Part shown: one piece after another, positions 7,816 to 15,701 of the stretch | Layout: each line of letters starts with the position of its first letter | Numbering within the stretch: position 1 is the stretch's first letter | Source of the DNA: Aquabacterium sp029268225 | GTDB taxonomy: Bacteria; Pseudomonadota; Gammaproteobacteria; Burkholderiales; Burkholderiaceae_C | Length of the DNA: 64,000 nt | Assembly: GCF_037482285.1 (NCBI RefSeq) | Contig: NZ_JBBEYB010000001.1 | Location: forward strand, 186,001-250,000 | Direction: 5' to 3' | Notes under the pieces: model-generated | Databases searched by the model: none | What the model saw: only the letters and a program-made list of their open reading frames with translations | What the model was told of the DNA's origin: nothing | Position numbers and translations under genes: made by a program

Positions 7816-9975
7816 ATGACCACATCCGTCAACGCGCAAGCCTTCACCCTGGACATCGACGCCGACGGCATCGGCCTGGTCACCATCGACATGCCCGGCC
7901 GGGCCATGAACGTGCTGAACCCGACGCTGACCGCGCCCTTCGCCGAACTCGTCCAGCGCCTGGAAACCGACGCCGCCCTCAAGGGTCTCGTCATCACCTC
8001 GGGCAAGTCCACCTTCATCGTCGGCGCCGACATCGACCAGCTCACGCAGATCACCTCGGCCGACGAGGCCTACGCGCTGTGCGAAAGCCTCAAGGGCATG
8101 CTGCGCCGCATGGAAAAGTGCGGCAAGCCCGTGGTCGCCGCGCTCAACGGCACCGCGCTGGGCGGTGGCCTGGAGCTGGCACTGGCCTGCCACGCTCGTA
8201 TCGCCCTCAACGACCCCAAGCTCAAGCTCGGCCTGCCTGAAGTCAAGCTGGGCCTGCTGCCCGGTGGCGGCGGCACCCAGCGCGTGCCGCGCCTCATCGG
8301 CATCCAGAAGAGCCTGGAGCTCATCACCCAAGGCAAGGAGCTGACTGCAGCCAAGGCCAAGGACATGGGCCTGGTCACCGACCTGACCAGCTCACGCGAT
8401 GAGCTCATTGCCAAGGCCAAAGCCTGGTGCCTGGCCAACCCCAAGGCCGCCGCGCCGTGGGACACCAAGGGCTTCCGCATCCCCGGTGGCGACAGCAAGA
8501 GCCCGGCCGTGGTGCAGGTGCTGGCCATTGCCCCGTCTATGGCCAACGCCAAGGCACACGGCAACTACCCGGCGCTCACCCACATCATGAGCTGCCTGTT
8601 CGAGGGCTGCCTGCTCGACTTCGATGCCGCCTCGCAGGTCGAGTCGCGCTACTTCGCCGCCTGCGTCGTCTCGCAGGTTTCGAAGAACATGATCGGCACG
8701 CTGTGGCACCAGCTCAACGCCATCAAGAAAGGCCAGTCGCGTCCCAAAGGCATCGCCGAGACCCAGGTGAAGAAGGTCGGCATCCTGGGCGCCGGCATGA
8801 TGGGCGCGGGCATCGCCTACGTCTCGGCCAAGGCCGGCATCGACGTCGTGCTGCTCGACACCACGCAAGAGAACGCCGACAAGGGCAAAGCCTACTCGCA
8901 AAGCATCCTGGACAAGGCCATCTCGCGCGGCCGCAGCACCACCGAGAAGCGCGATGCGCTGCTGGCCCGCATCCAGACCACGACCTCGTACGAGGACCTC
9001 AAGGGCTGCGACCTGGTCATCGAAGCGGTGTTCGAAGACCGCGACATCAAGGCCGCCTGCACACAGAAGACCGAAGCCGTCATCGCCGCGGACGCCGTGT
9101 TCGCGTCCAACACCTCCACGCTGCCCATCACCGGCCTGGCCAAGGCCAGTGTGCGCCCGGCCAACTTCATCGGCCTGCACTTCTTCTCGCCGGTTGACAA
9201 GATGCCGCTGGTCGAGATCATCGTCGGCGCCCAAACCTCGGACGAGACCCTGGCGCGCGGCTTCGACTACGTGCTGCAGATCGGCAAGACACCCATCGTC
9301 GTCAACGACAAGCGCGGCTTCTACACCTCGCGCGTGTTCGCCACCTATGTGATGGAAGGCCTGGCCATGGTGGCCGAAGGTGTGCACCCGCGTTCCGTCG
9401 AGGTCGCAGGCCTGAAGGCCGGCATGCCCATGCCGCCGCTGGCCCTGCAAGACGAGGTCTCGCTGAGCCTGTCACTGCACATCTCGGCCCAGACCCGCAA
9501 GGACCTGGCCGCCGAAGGCATCGCCTACCCGGCGCATCCTGGCGAGGCTGTGCTGCAGGAGGTGTGTGGCGTGCGTGGCCGCGTCGGCAAGAAGAGCGGC
9601 CAGGGCCTGTACGACTACCAGGGCAAGGAGAAGACCCTGTGGCCCGGTCTGCTGGAGATCTACCCGCCCAAGGCCGAACAGCCCAGCCAGCAGGAGATCA
9701 TCGACCGCCTGATGTTCATCCAGGCCAACGAAGCCGCGCGCTGCTATGAAGAGAAGGTCGTGCGTTCGGTGTCTGACACCAACATCGGCTCCATCTTCGG
9801 TTGGGGCTTTGCACCCCACCAGGGTGGTGCACTGCAGTTCATCAACGCGATGGGCGCGCAGGCCTTTGTTGCCCGTTCGCGTGAACTGGCACAGCGCCAT
9901 GGCGCCCGCTTCGAGCCCGCTGCCATCGTGGTGAAGATGGCGCAAGAAGGTGGCCGCTTCGAGGACGTGGCGTGA
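7816..9975 (+). CDS. Enoyl-CoA hydratase / 3-hydroxyacyl-CoA dehydrogenase fusion (FadB/FadJ type)
   Basis: This 719-residue bifunctional enzyme hydrates enoyl-CoA and oxidises the product to 3-ketoacyl-CoA. The N-terminal crotonase domain (about 1-190) has GTALGGGLELALACH and LGLPEVKLGLLPGGGGTQR, with the two catalytic Glu. The NAD domain begins near residue 320 with VGILGAGMMGAGIAYVSAKAG, followed by HFFSPVDKMPLVEII and two C-terminal 3HCDH domains. The ATG at 7816 follows CGGAGGCAAC. Its stop overlaps the next gene's GTG start (GTGA). It is the alpha-subunit type partner for the upstream thiolase. FadB versus FadJ cannot be decided from sequence alone. Confidence 0.95.
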   Translation: MTTSVNAQAFTLDIDADGIGLVTIDMPGRAMNVLNPTLTAPFAELVQRLETDAALKGLVITSGKSTFIVGADIDQLTQITSADEAYALCESLKGMLRRMEKCGKPVVAALNGTALGGGLELALACHARIALNDPKLKLGLPEVKLGLLPGGGGTQRVPRLIGIQKSLELITQGKELTAAKAKDMGLVTDLTSSRDELIAKAKAWCLANPKAAAPWDTKGFRIPGGDSKSPAVVQVLAIAPSMANAKAHGNYPALTHIMSCLFEGCLLDFDAASQVESRYFAACVVSQVSKNMIGTLWHQLNAIKKGQSRPKGIAETQVKKVGILGAGMMGAGIAYVSAKAGIDVVLLDTTQENADKGKAYSQSILDKAISRGRSTTEKRDALLARIQTTTSYEDLKGCDLVIEAVFEDRDIKAACTQKTEAVIAADAVFASNTSTLPITGLAKASVRPANFIGLHFFSPVDKMPLVEIIVGAQTSDETLARGFDYVLQIGKTPIVVNDKRGFYTSRVFATYVMEGLAMVAEGVHPRSVEVAGLKAGMPMPPLALQDEVSLSLSLHISAQTRKDLAAEGIAYPAHPGEAVLQEVCGVRGRVGKKSGQGLYDYQGKEKTLWPGLLEIYPPKAEQPSQQEIIDRLMFIQANEAARCYEEKVVRSVSDTNIGSIFGWGFAPHQGGALQFINAMGAQAFVARSRELAQRHGARFEPAAIVVKMAQEGGRFEDVA

Positions 9976-11045
9976 CGAATGCCCGCACCGATGCGCCCGG
10001 CCTTCCCGTGGGCACCGGCTTGAACGGGCTGCTGAGCGGCTTGCGCGTGATCGACCTCACGCGCAACCTGCCCGGCCCGTTCAGCACCCGCATGCTGGCC
10101 GACCTGGGCGCCGACATCCTCAAGGTCGAGCCGCCGGAGGGGGACCCGGCCCGCGCCTTGGGTTCGCTGTTCGACAGCCTGAACCACGGCAAGACCTGTC
10201 GGCGCATCGACTTTCGACAGGCTGACGATCTGGCGCAGTTGCGCGACTGGCTGGCCACCTCTGATGTCATGGTCGACAGCTTCCGCCCCGGGGTCCTGAC
10301 GGCCATGGGCCTGGATGCTGCGACCTTGCACGCCCGCAACCCGCGTCTGGTCATGGTGTCCATCACCGGCTACGGCCAGACCGGCCCGTGGGCCAACAAG
10401 GCCGGCCACGACCTCAACTTCATGGCCCTGTCGGGCGCCCTCGATCAGATGCGTGCGCCCGATGGCAGCCTGGCGCAGTCCAATGTGCAGTGGGGCGATC
10501 TGGCCGGCGGCAGCGCCATGGCCACCATCGCCATCCTGTCGGCCGTGTTCTCTGCCCAGCGGACGGGCGAGGGTCACCACATCGACGTCAGCATGACGCA
10601 CGGCCTGCACGCGCACCTGGTCATGCCCCGTTCCACGGCCGCCCTGCTGGCCCCCATGCTGGGACACCGTCCCGGCGCCGGGGAAGACATGCTCAACGGC
10701 GGACTGCCCTGCTACAGCCTGTACCGCACGGCCGACGATCGCCACCTGGCCGTGGGGGCGCTGGAACACAAGTTCTGGCGAGCCGCCTGCGAGGTGTTTG
10801 GCCGCCCCGACTGGATCGACCGTCACTGGCAGCGCGGTGCTTTCCCCGGCACACCGGATGCGCAGGCCTTGCGTGACGAGGTGGCAGCGCTGGTGGCCTC
10901 CCAGTCCCTGGCCGTCTGGGCCGAACGTTTCGCAGACGCCGATGCCTGCGTGACGCCTGTGCTGACCCTGGCCGAAGCCGAGGCCCACCCCTTGTTCGCT
11001 GGCGATGCCAGCGTCCAGCCCTGGCACATGGTGCCCAGCGCCTGA
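9972..11045 (+). CDS. CaiB/BaiF family CoA transferase, AMACR-like
   Basis: A 357-residue family III CoA-transferase-fold protein. The N-terminal motif LRVIDLTRNLPGPFSTRMLADLGADILKVE-like segment is diagnostic; the active-site region SITGYGQTGPW followed by AGHDLNFMALSG (about 144-155) matches alpha-methylacyl-CoA racemase. It therefore probably epimerises 2-methylacyl-CoA so that branched chains can enter the dehydrogenase, though CoA transfer cannot be excluded. It starts with GTG at 9972, four bases inside the FadB-type gene, and is the last gene of the operon. Confidence 0.85.
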   Translation: MTNARTDAPGLPVGTGLNGLLSGLRVIDLTRNLPGPFSTRMLADLGADILKVEPPEGDPARALGSLFDSLNHGKTCRRIDFRQADDLAQLRDWLATSDVMVDSFRPGVLTAMGLDAATLHARNPRLVMVSITGYGQTGPWANKAGHDLNFMALSGALDQMRAPDGSLAQSNVQWGDLAGGSAMATIAILSAVFSAQRTGEGHHIDVSMTHGLHAHLVMPRSTAALLAPMLGHRPGAGEDMLNGGLPCYSLYRTADDRHLAVGALEHKFWRAACEVFGRPDWIDRHWQRGAFPGTPDAQALRDEVAALVASQSLAVWAERFADADACVTPVLTLAEAEAHPLFAGDASVQPWHMVPSA

Positions 11046-11147
11046 GGCCGCGTTACCGGCCGTTGCACATTCACCCCATCAGGGGGGCGTCCCCGCGCAG
11101 CCCCCCCTCCTAGACTCCCTGGCAAACGAATTTCACCCAGGGACACC

Positions 11148-14100
11148 ATGATTCTGTCGGGCCGACCCGGTCAACTGACCGGCATGCCGGAGCTGCCGCC
11201 ATTGCCATCTTCCGCTGCGCCGCTGTGGCAGGCGCTGGTGGCGGCTTGGCACACCGACACCCGTCTCTATCACCTGGCCTCGGCCAGCCGCGAGCGTCCG
11301 CTGCCCACCGACCTGATGGTCGAGAGCTTCATCCTGCACGATGCGGTCTCCGAGCCCTTCGTGCTCTACCTCAACACGCTGGTGCTCGACGCCCATGTCG
11401 AGCTGAAACAGCTCTACGCCCGTCCCGTCACCCTGCTGACCACCCTGGCCGATGGCAGCCAGGCGCGCCGCAGTGGCTACGTCACCGAGGCCTGGTCTCT
11501 GCAAAGTGACGGCGGCCTGGCCCGCAAGGCCTTGTTGCTGCGCCCCTGGATCGCCTTGCTCGGCCACAGCCTGCAAAGCCGCGTCTGGCAGGACAAGAGC
11601 GTGATCGAGATCGTCGAAGACGTGTTCGCCGACCACGCCAGCATTGCCGCCTGGGATTGGGACGAAGACGTGCCCACCTACGTGGCCCAGGGCCTGTTTG
11701 CCCGCAATGGCGGCCAGCGCAGCTACTGCGTGCAGTACCGCGAGACCGACCTCGCCTTCGTCCAGCGCCTGCTGGCCGAGGAGGGCATTGGCTGGCGGGT
11801 GGAGGAAGACGAGGCGGCCCCCGGGGGGCATCGTGTCGTCTTCTTCGTGGACAGCAGTCGCCAGCCGCAAGACCCCACCAGCCAGAGCAGTCTGGGCGGG
11901 CGCGGCATCCGCTTCCACGGCAGCAGCAGCCAGGAGGCCCAAGACAGCATCCAGGCATTGGCCGCACTGCGCGAGTTGGGCCCCACCGCGACGGTGGTGC
12001 AAGGCTGGGACTACAAGGCCCACGCTGCCATCAGCGCCGAGGTGCCCACCGCGCACCAATGGGGCGGCACCGAAGCCAGCAGCCTGCAAACCTGGCTGAG
12101 CAGCTATGACCCCAGCGGCGACTTCATCTGGGGCAGCAGCGCCGAAGCCCAGTTCGCCGCCACCCGCCTGCAGGAGGCGCTGGAGGCGCGCTACAAGCGC
12201 TGGCTGGGCCGTGGCACGGTGCGCACCCTGCGGGCCGGCACCTGGGCGGCCGTCACCCATTCCACCCTCGACCCGCTGGCCCAGTTCGGCCAAGCCGAGG
12301 GCGACAAGGACTTCTTCTTCACCCGCGTGCACGCGCTGGGCATCAACAACCTGCCCAAAGACCTCAGCGAAGCGATTGCGCGCAGCCTGGGCGAGGCGGC
12401 GTTGCCCGCTGCACTGGGCATGGAGGAGGGCGCCGAGCAGGCCATCGACCCCGATGCCACCACCGACACGGCGGCCGACACCCAAGCCCTGCGCGAACGC
12501 GCCGAGCGCACCGGCTACGCCTGCCAGTTCCAGGCCCTGCGCCGCAAGGTGCCCTGGCGCCCGGTGCTGCTGGACGGCACCGGCGCACGCCCCCGTCCGC
12601 GCCCCACCGCCTTGGGGCCGCAAACCGCCATCGTCGTCGGCCCGCAGGGGCAGATCAGCGCCCAAGGCGCCGACGAGCTCCACACCGATGCGCTGGGCCG
12701 CATCAAGGTCAAGTTCCACTGGCAGGCCAATCCCTTTGCACTGCAGCGTGCCAACAGCGACCACAGCTGCTGGGTGCGCGTCGTGCAGCGTGCCGCCACG
12801 GCCGGCGGCGGCCACCAGTTCATCCCCCGCATCGGGCAGGAGGTGTTGGTCGGCTTTCTGGGCAACGACATCGACCGCCCGGTGGTCATTGCCAGCCTCT
12901 ACAACGGCCGAGGCGACTCCGGCATCGCGCCCACGCCCGGTAGCGCCGCGGGTGCGCCGGACACGGCGGCCCTGGCCGAGTCCACCGACCATCGCCCCAG
13001 CAGCCAGATGAACCGCGTCAACAGCGGCAGCGGCGGCCACAGCCCGGCCTGGCACGGTGCGGCCCCTGGTGCCCCCAGCGAGGGCAACGAAGGTCAGGCG
13101 AACGCCGCGGCGCTCAGCGGCGTCAAGAGCAAGGAATTTGGTGGCAGCGGCCACAACCAACTGGTGCTCGACGACACCCCTGGCCAACTGCGCACCCAAC
13201 TGCACAGCACCCACAACCAGACCTGGCTGCAAATGGGCCACCTGCTGCACCAGGCCGACAACCACCGCGGCAGCTTCCGCGGCCTGGGCTTTGAGCTGCG
13301 CACCGACGGCTGGGGTGGCTTGCGCGCCGCGCGCGGCATCATGCTCAGCACCTTCAGCCTGCGTGATGGCCAAGGGCAGACGCCTGAGCCCGCCGGTGAC
13401 AACGCCCCCGGCATGGCCCTGGCCAAGCAAGCCCAACAACTGAGCCAGACCTTCCATCAGGCGGCGACCACCCACCAGACTGTGGGGCTGGCGACCGCGG
13501 CTGGCAGCCAGCAAGCCGGCCAGAGCGCGCTTGATGATCAAGCCGCACCCGCTGCCGCCTTGACCAAGAGCCTGAGCGGCATGGTCAGCAGCACCAGCCT
13601 GCCCAACGCGCAAGCCGATGCGGCTGACAAGCTCACCCAAGGCGGCGCCGACAAAGTGCCCCACATGGCCGACCCCGACATCGCCCTGATTGGCAAAGCC
13701 GGTATCGGCCTCACGGCAGGGCAGGATCTGCACCTGAGCAGCCAGGACACCATCCAGATCGCCAGTGGACAAGACACGCATTGGGCCGTAGGTGGACAGG
13801 CTCGCGTGCAGGTCGGGCAGGCCATTGGCGTGCTGGCTGGGGCCATCCAGCCTGGCAGCGAAGCAGCAGGCAAAGGCCTGACGATGATCGCCGCGCAAGG
13901 CCCCATCGACCTGCAGGCGCAAGCCGGTGCCGCTCAGGTGGCAGCCAAGCAGACGCTGGAGTTGAAGACGGCCAGTGGCGTGGTCAACCTTGCCGCAGCC
14001 AAGAAGGTCGTGCTGGCGGTGTCAGGTGGCGCGAGCATCACCATTGCAGGTGGGCAGTTCACGGCCCAGTGTCCGGGGAAGATCACGGTCAAGGCCAGCA

Positions 14101-14219
14101 AGAAGGCGATGGTGGGACCGGGGACGATTGGGTGGCCCATGCCCCCACTTCCGCGTCAGTTCTGCCTGGCATGCATGCTTGCAGCCATGAAAGCTGGCTC
14201 TCCATTTGCAACGGTTTGA
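11148..14219 (+). CDS. vgrG: Type VI secretion tip protein VgrG/TssI
   Basis: A 1023-residue spike protein. The N-terminal part (about 30-400) matches the gp27-like Rhs/VgrG region (FILHDAVSEPFVLYLNTLVLD, YCVQYRETDLAFVQRLLAEEG). The gp5 OB-fold (about 480-620) ends in PRIGQEVLVGFLGNDIDRPVV. A long C-terminal DUF2345 domain with gp5-type beta-helix repeats follows (KAGIGLTAGQDLHLSSQDTI and on). The extreme tail has a CLAC motif. VgrG trimerises at the tip of the T6SS needle and carries effectors. No tss core genes are in the window, so this is an orphan cargo locus. The next gene's coding frame begins at its end. Confidence 0.95.
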   Translation: MILSGRPGQLTGMPELPPLPSSAAPLWQALVAAWHTDTRLYHLASASRERPLPTDLMVESFILHDAVSEPFVLYLNTLVLDAHVELKQLYARPVTLLTTLADGSQARRSGYVTEAWSLQSDGGLARKALLLRPWIALLGHSLQSRVWQDKSVIEIVEDVFADHASIAAWDWDEDVPTYVAQGLFARNGGQRSYCVQYRETDLAFVQRLLAEEGIGWRVEEDEAAPGGHRVVFFVDSSRQPQDPTSQSSLGGRGIRFHGSSSQEAQDSIQALAALRELGPTATVVQGWDYKAHAAISAEVPTAHQWGGTEASSLQTWLSSYDPSGDFIWGSSAEAQFAATRLQEALEARYKRWLGRGTVRTLRAGTWAAVTHSTLDPLAQFGQAEGDKDFFFTRVHALGINNLPKDLSEAIARSLGEAALPAALGMEEGAEQAIDPDATTDTAADTQALRERAERTGYACQFQALRRKVPWRPVLLDGTGARPRPRPTALGPQTAIVVGPQGQISAQGADELHTDALGRIKVKFHWQANPFALQRANSDHSCWVRVVQRAATAGGGHQFIPRIGQEVLVGFLGNDIDRPVVIASLYNGRGDSGIAPTPGSAAGAPDTAALAESTDHRPSSQMNRVNSGSGGHSPAWHGAAPGAPSEGNEGQANAAALSGVKSKEFGGSGHNQLVLDDTPGQLRTQLHSTHNQTWLQMGHLLHQADNHRGSFRGLGFELRTDGWGGLRAARGIMLSTFSLRDGQGQTPEPAGDNAPGMALAKQAQQLSQTFHQAATTHQTVGLATAAGSQQAGQSALDDQAAPAAALTKSLSGMVSSTSLPNAQADAADKLTQGGADKVPHMADPDIALIGKAGIGLTAGQDLHLSSQDTIQIASGQDTHWAVGGQARVQVGQAIGVLAGAIQPGSEAAGKGLTMIAAQGPIDLQAQAGAAQVAAKQTLELKTASGVVNLAAAKKVVLAVSGGASITIAGGQFTAQCPGKITVKASKKAMVGPGTIGWPMPPLPRQFCLACMLAAMKAGSPFATV

Positions 14220-14226
14220 AGAGCAG

Positions 14227-15162
14227 ATGCAATTCGCTTGTTCTCCTGTTTCGAGCGCACTGTGCGAGCGCATGGTGACGGTGTGTGCCGAGGAGGCCGA
14301 ACCATGGCTGGCACTGCTGGACATGAGTATGCTCAATGAAAAATTACTTGATCGTCTCGTGCTGCGGCACTCGGTACAAGTTCATTGGGTACTCAAGGGG
14401 CGCGCGTTCGATAGCTTTGGTCAGCACGGGCCTGTTCTGCTGAGTGCGATGCCGGACAACTCGGACTTCTTGCGCCAGTTGGTATCAATGTGCCAACTCA
14501 AGCCCGCCTTTTCGTTGCTATCGCCGCGGTCCGATATGGCGAGTCTTGTAACCGTATTGCAGTGGCTTGCCTGGGTTGAAACAGATGATGACGATGTGCC
14601 CTTGTACTGCCGATTTGCTGATACTCGGGTCACGTCTTCGCTGCTAGCTGTGCTGAAACCACATCAGCGTGAGCAGTTGGCTTCTGTGATCAATTGGTGG
14701 GGGTGGCCGGATCGGTTAGGGCAGGGGTGGACCTGCGAGAAATTCGATCGGAACAACGGTCAGATCAGCACACCAGATCGACTGTTGGAATTCGATGCGC
14801 AGCAGTTTTCGCAAATGCTCACGATGGCCGAACCAGATATGGTCTATCAGATGTTGCTGGAGAAAATGCCAGACATCTTGCCTCAGCAAGAGGGAGGCCT
14901 CATTCACCAGAGGCTTGTCAGCATGCTCGCGGCTGCACACGCACACGGCCTTGACGACTTACCTGATCTGTTTCAGTTTGTGGTGTTGGGCCTGAGCACG
15001 TATGACGACTTCCATGCCAGCCCAGTGTTGGCACAAGGCTGGCGTGAGCATCGCAAGCCGAACCAACGCTTCACTGAATGGGTGAATGAGTGGCCAGACG
15101 AACTCTGGGCAGCTATCGAGTCCGAGTCCCAGGCAGCGTTTTACGGGGAAGCGAACACATGA
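14227..15162 (+). CDS. DUF4123 T6SS effector-loading adaptor
   Basis: A 311-residue cytoplasmic protein with the DUF4123 pattern: an N-terminal EPWLALLD segment, SDFLRQLVSMCQLKPAFSLL, an LQWLAWVETDDDDVPLYCRF core with the usual 'RFADTRV' stretch, and a helical C-terminal half. DUF4123 proteins (also called TEC or Tap) bind a cognate effector and load it on VgrG, and are encoded just downstream of vgrG, as here. I chose the ATG at 14227 because a GAAGAG motif precedes it; an upstream TTG at 14206 lies inside vgrG. The stop overlaps the next ATG. From here to 17552 the DNA looks less GC-rich than its flanks, suggesting acquired cargo. Confidence 0.85.
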   Translation: MQFACSPVSSALCERMVTVCAEEAEPWLALLDMSMLNEKLLDRLVLRHSVQVHWVLKGRAFDSFGQHGPVLLSAMPDNSDFLRQLVSMCQLKPAFSLLSPRSDMASLVTVLQWLAWVETDDDDVPLYCRFADTRVTSSLLAVLKPHQREQLASVINWWGWPDRLGQGWTCEKFDRNNGQISTPDRLLEFDAQQFSQMLTMAEPDMVYQMLLEKMPDILPQQEGGLIHQRLVSMLAAAHAHGLDDLPDLFQFVVLGLSTYDDFHASPVLAQGWREHRKPNQRFTEWVNEWPDELWAAIESESQAAFYGEANT

Positions 15163-15701
15163 AACGACGACAAATGAGTCGGATGTGGATCATTGGTGTG
15201 GCGGTGCTGCTCTCAGCTTGCGGCAAGGAGCTACCGAAGAACGAAGCCAGTGCAAGCACGATCTCAGGATTCAACTACAGCAGCGAAGGCATTCAGGAGT
15301 ACTACGTCAACGGTGCCTGGGGGGGGGGCATCAGCATTGGCGGTGGTTATGGCACGGTGTGCTGTGTGAACCTGCCTGAGCGGTGGTCACCTGACCTCAA
15401 GGTGACGATTGGATGGCGGCGTAGCGATTGCGGACAAAGAGGGCCTGAGAACACGCGTTGCCCGCCACTGCCTTTGGATTTCCAGATGGGGCAAAAACCT
15501 CCTGAATGGAAATACAGGACGCTCAAGAAAGAGGTCTTGATTGAGCCCTTCGACAACGGAGACACAGTGCAGGTGTTCTTTCTGCCTGACGACGAAGTTA
15601 AGGTATATGTGACCTCGTTTGATCCTGAGCACAAGGATCATCCTGCCAAGTTAGGGCGTCCTCACCCCTTGGATAATCCAAACTGGAGAGAACTGAAATG
15701 A
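15159..15701 (+). CDS. DUF3304 lipoprotein, putative Tle1 immunity protein
   Basis: A 180-residue lipoprotein with signal sequence and lipobox LLSA-C21. The body fits DUF3304 (YSSEGIQEYYVNGAWGGGIS; CCVNLPERWSPDLKVTI). DUF3304 lipoproteins commonly sit beside T6SS lipase effectors, and known Tle1 immunity proteins are periplasmic lipoproteins, so protection against the adjacent phospholipase is a reasonable inference. It overlaps the DUF4123 gene by ATGA and overlaps the effector start by ATGA at its end, giving a tightly coupled set. A run of ten G at 15319-15328 encodes Trp-Gly-Gly-Gly and leaves the frame open; a one-base slip would truncate it. Confidence 0.75.
   Translation: MKRRQMSRMWIIGVAVLLSACGKELPKNEASASTISGFNYSSEGIQEYYVNGAWGGGISIGGGYGTVCCVNLPERWSPDLKVTIGWRRSDCGQRGPENTRCPPLPLDFQMGQKPPEWKYRTLKKEVLIEPFDNGDTVQVFFLPDDEVKVYVTSFDPEHKDHPAKLGRPHPLDNPNWRELK
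15319..15328 (+). repeat. G10 homopolymer in the DUF3304 gene
   Basis: Ten consecutive G inside codons 54-57 of the putative immunity gene. The current length keeps the gene in frame. Long G runs inside coding sequence are prone to slipped-strand mispairing. Confidence 0.9.

Noticed and set aside
11133..13922. 929-codon open frame antisense to vgrG
   Set aside because: It mirrors the vgrG codons, is rich in Gly/Ala/Gln/His low-complexity stretches, and has no domain. Long antisense frames are expected in GC-rich DNA with strong third-position bias.
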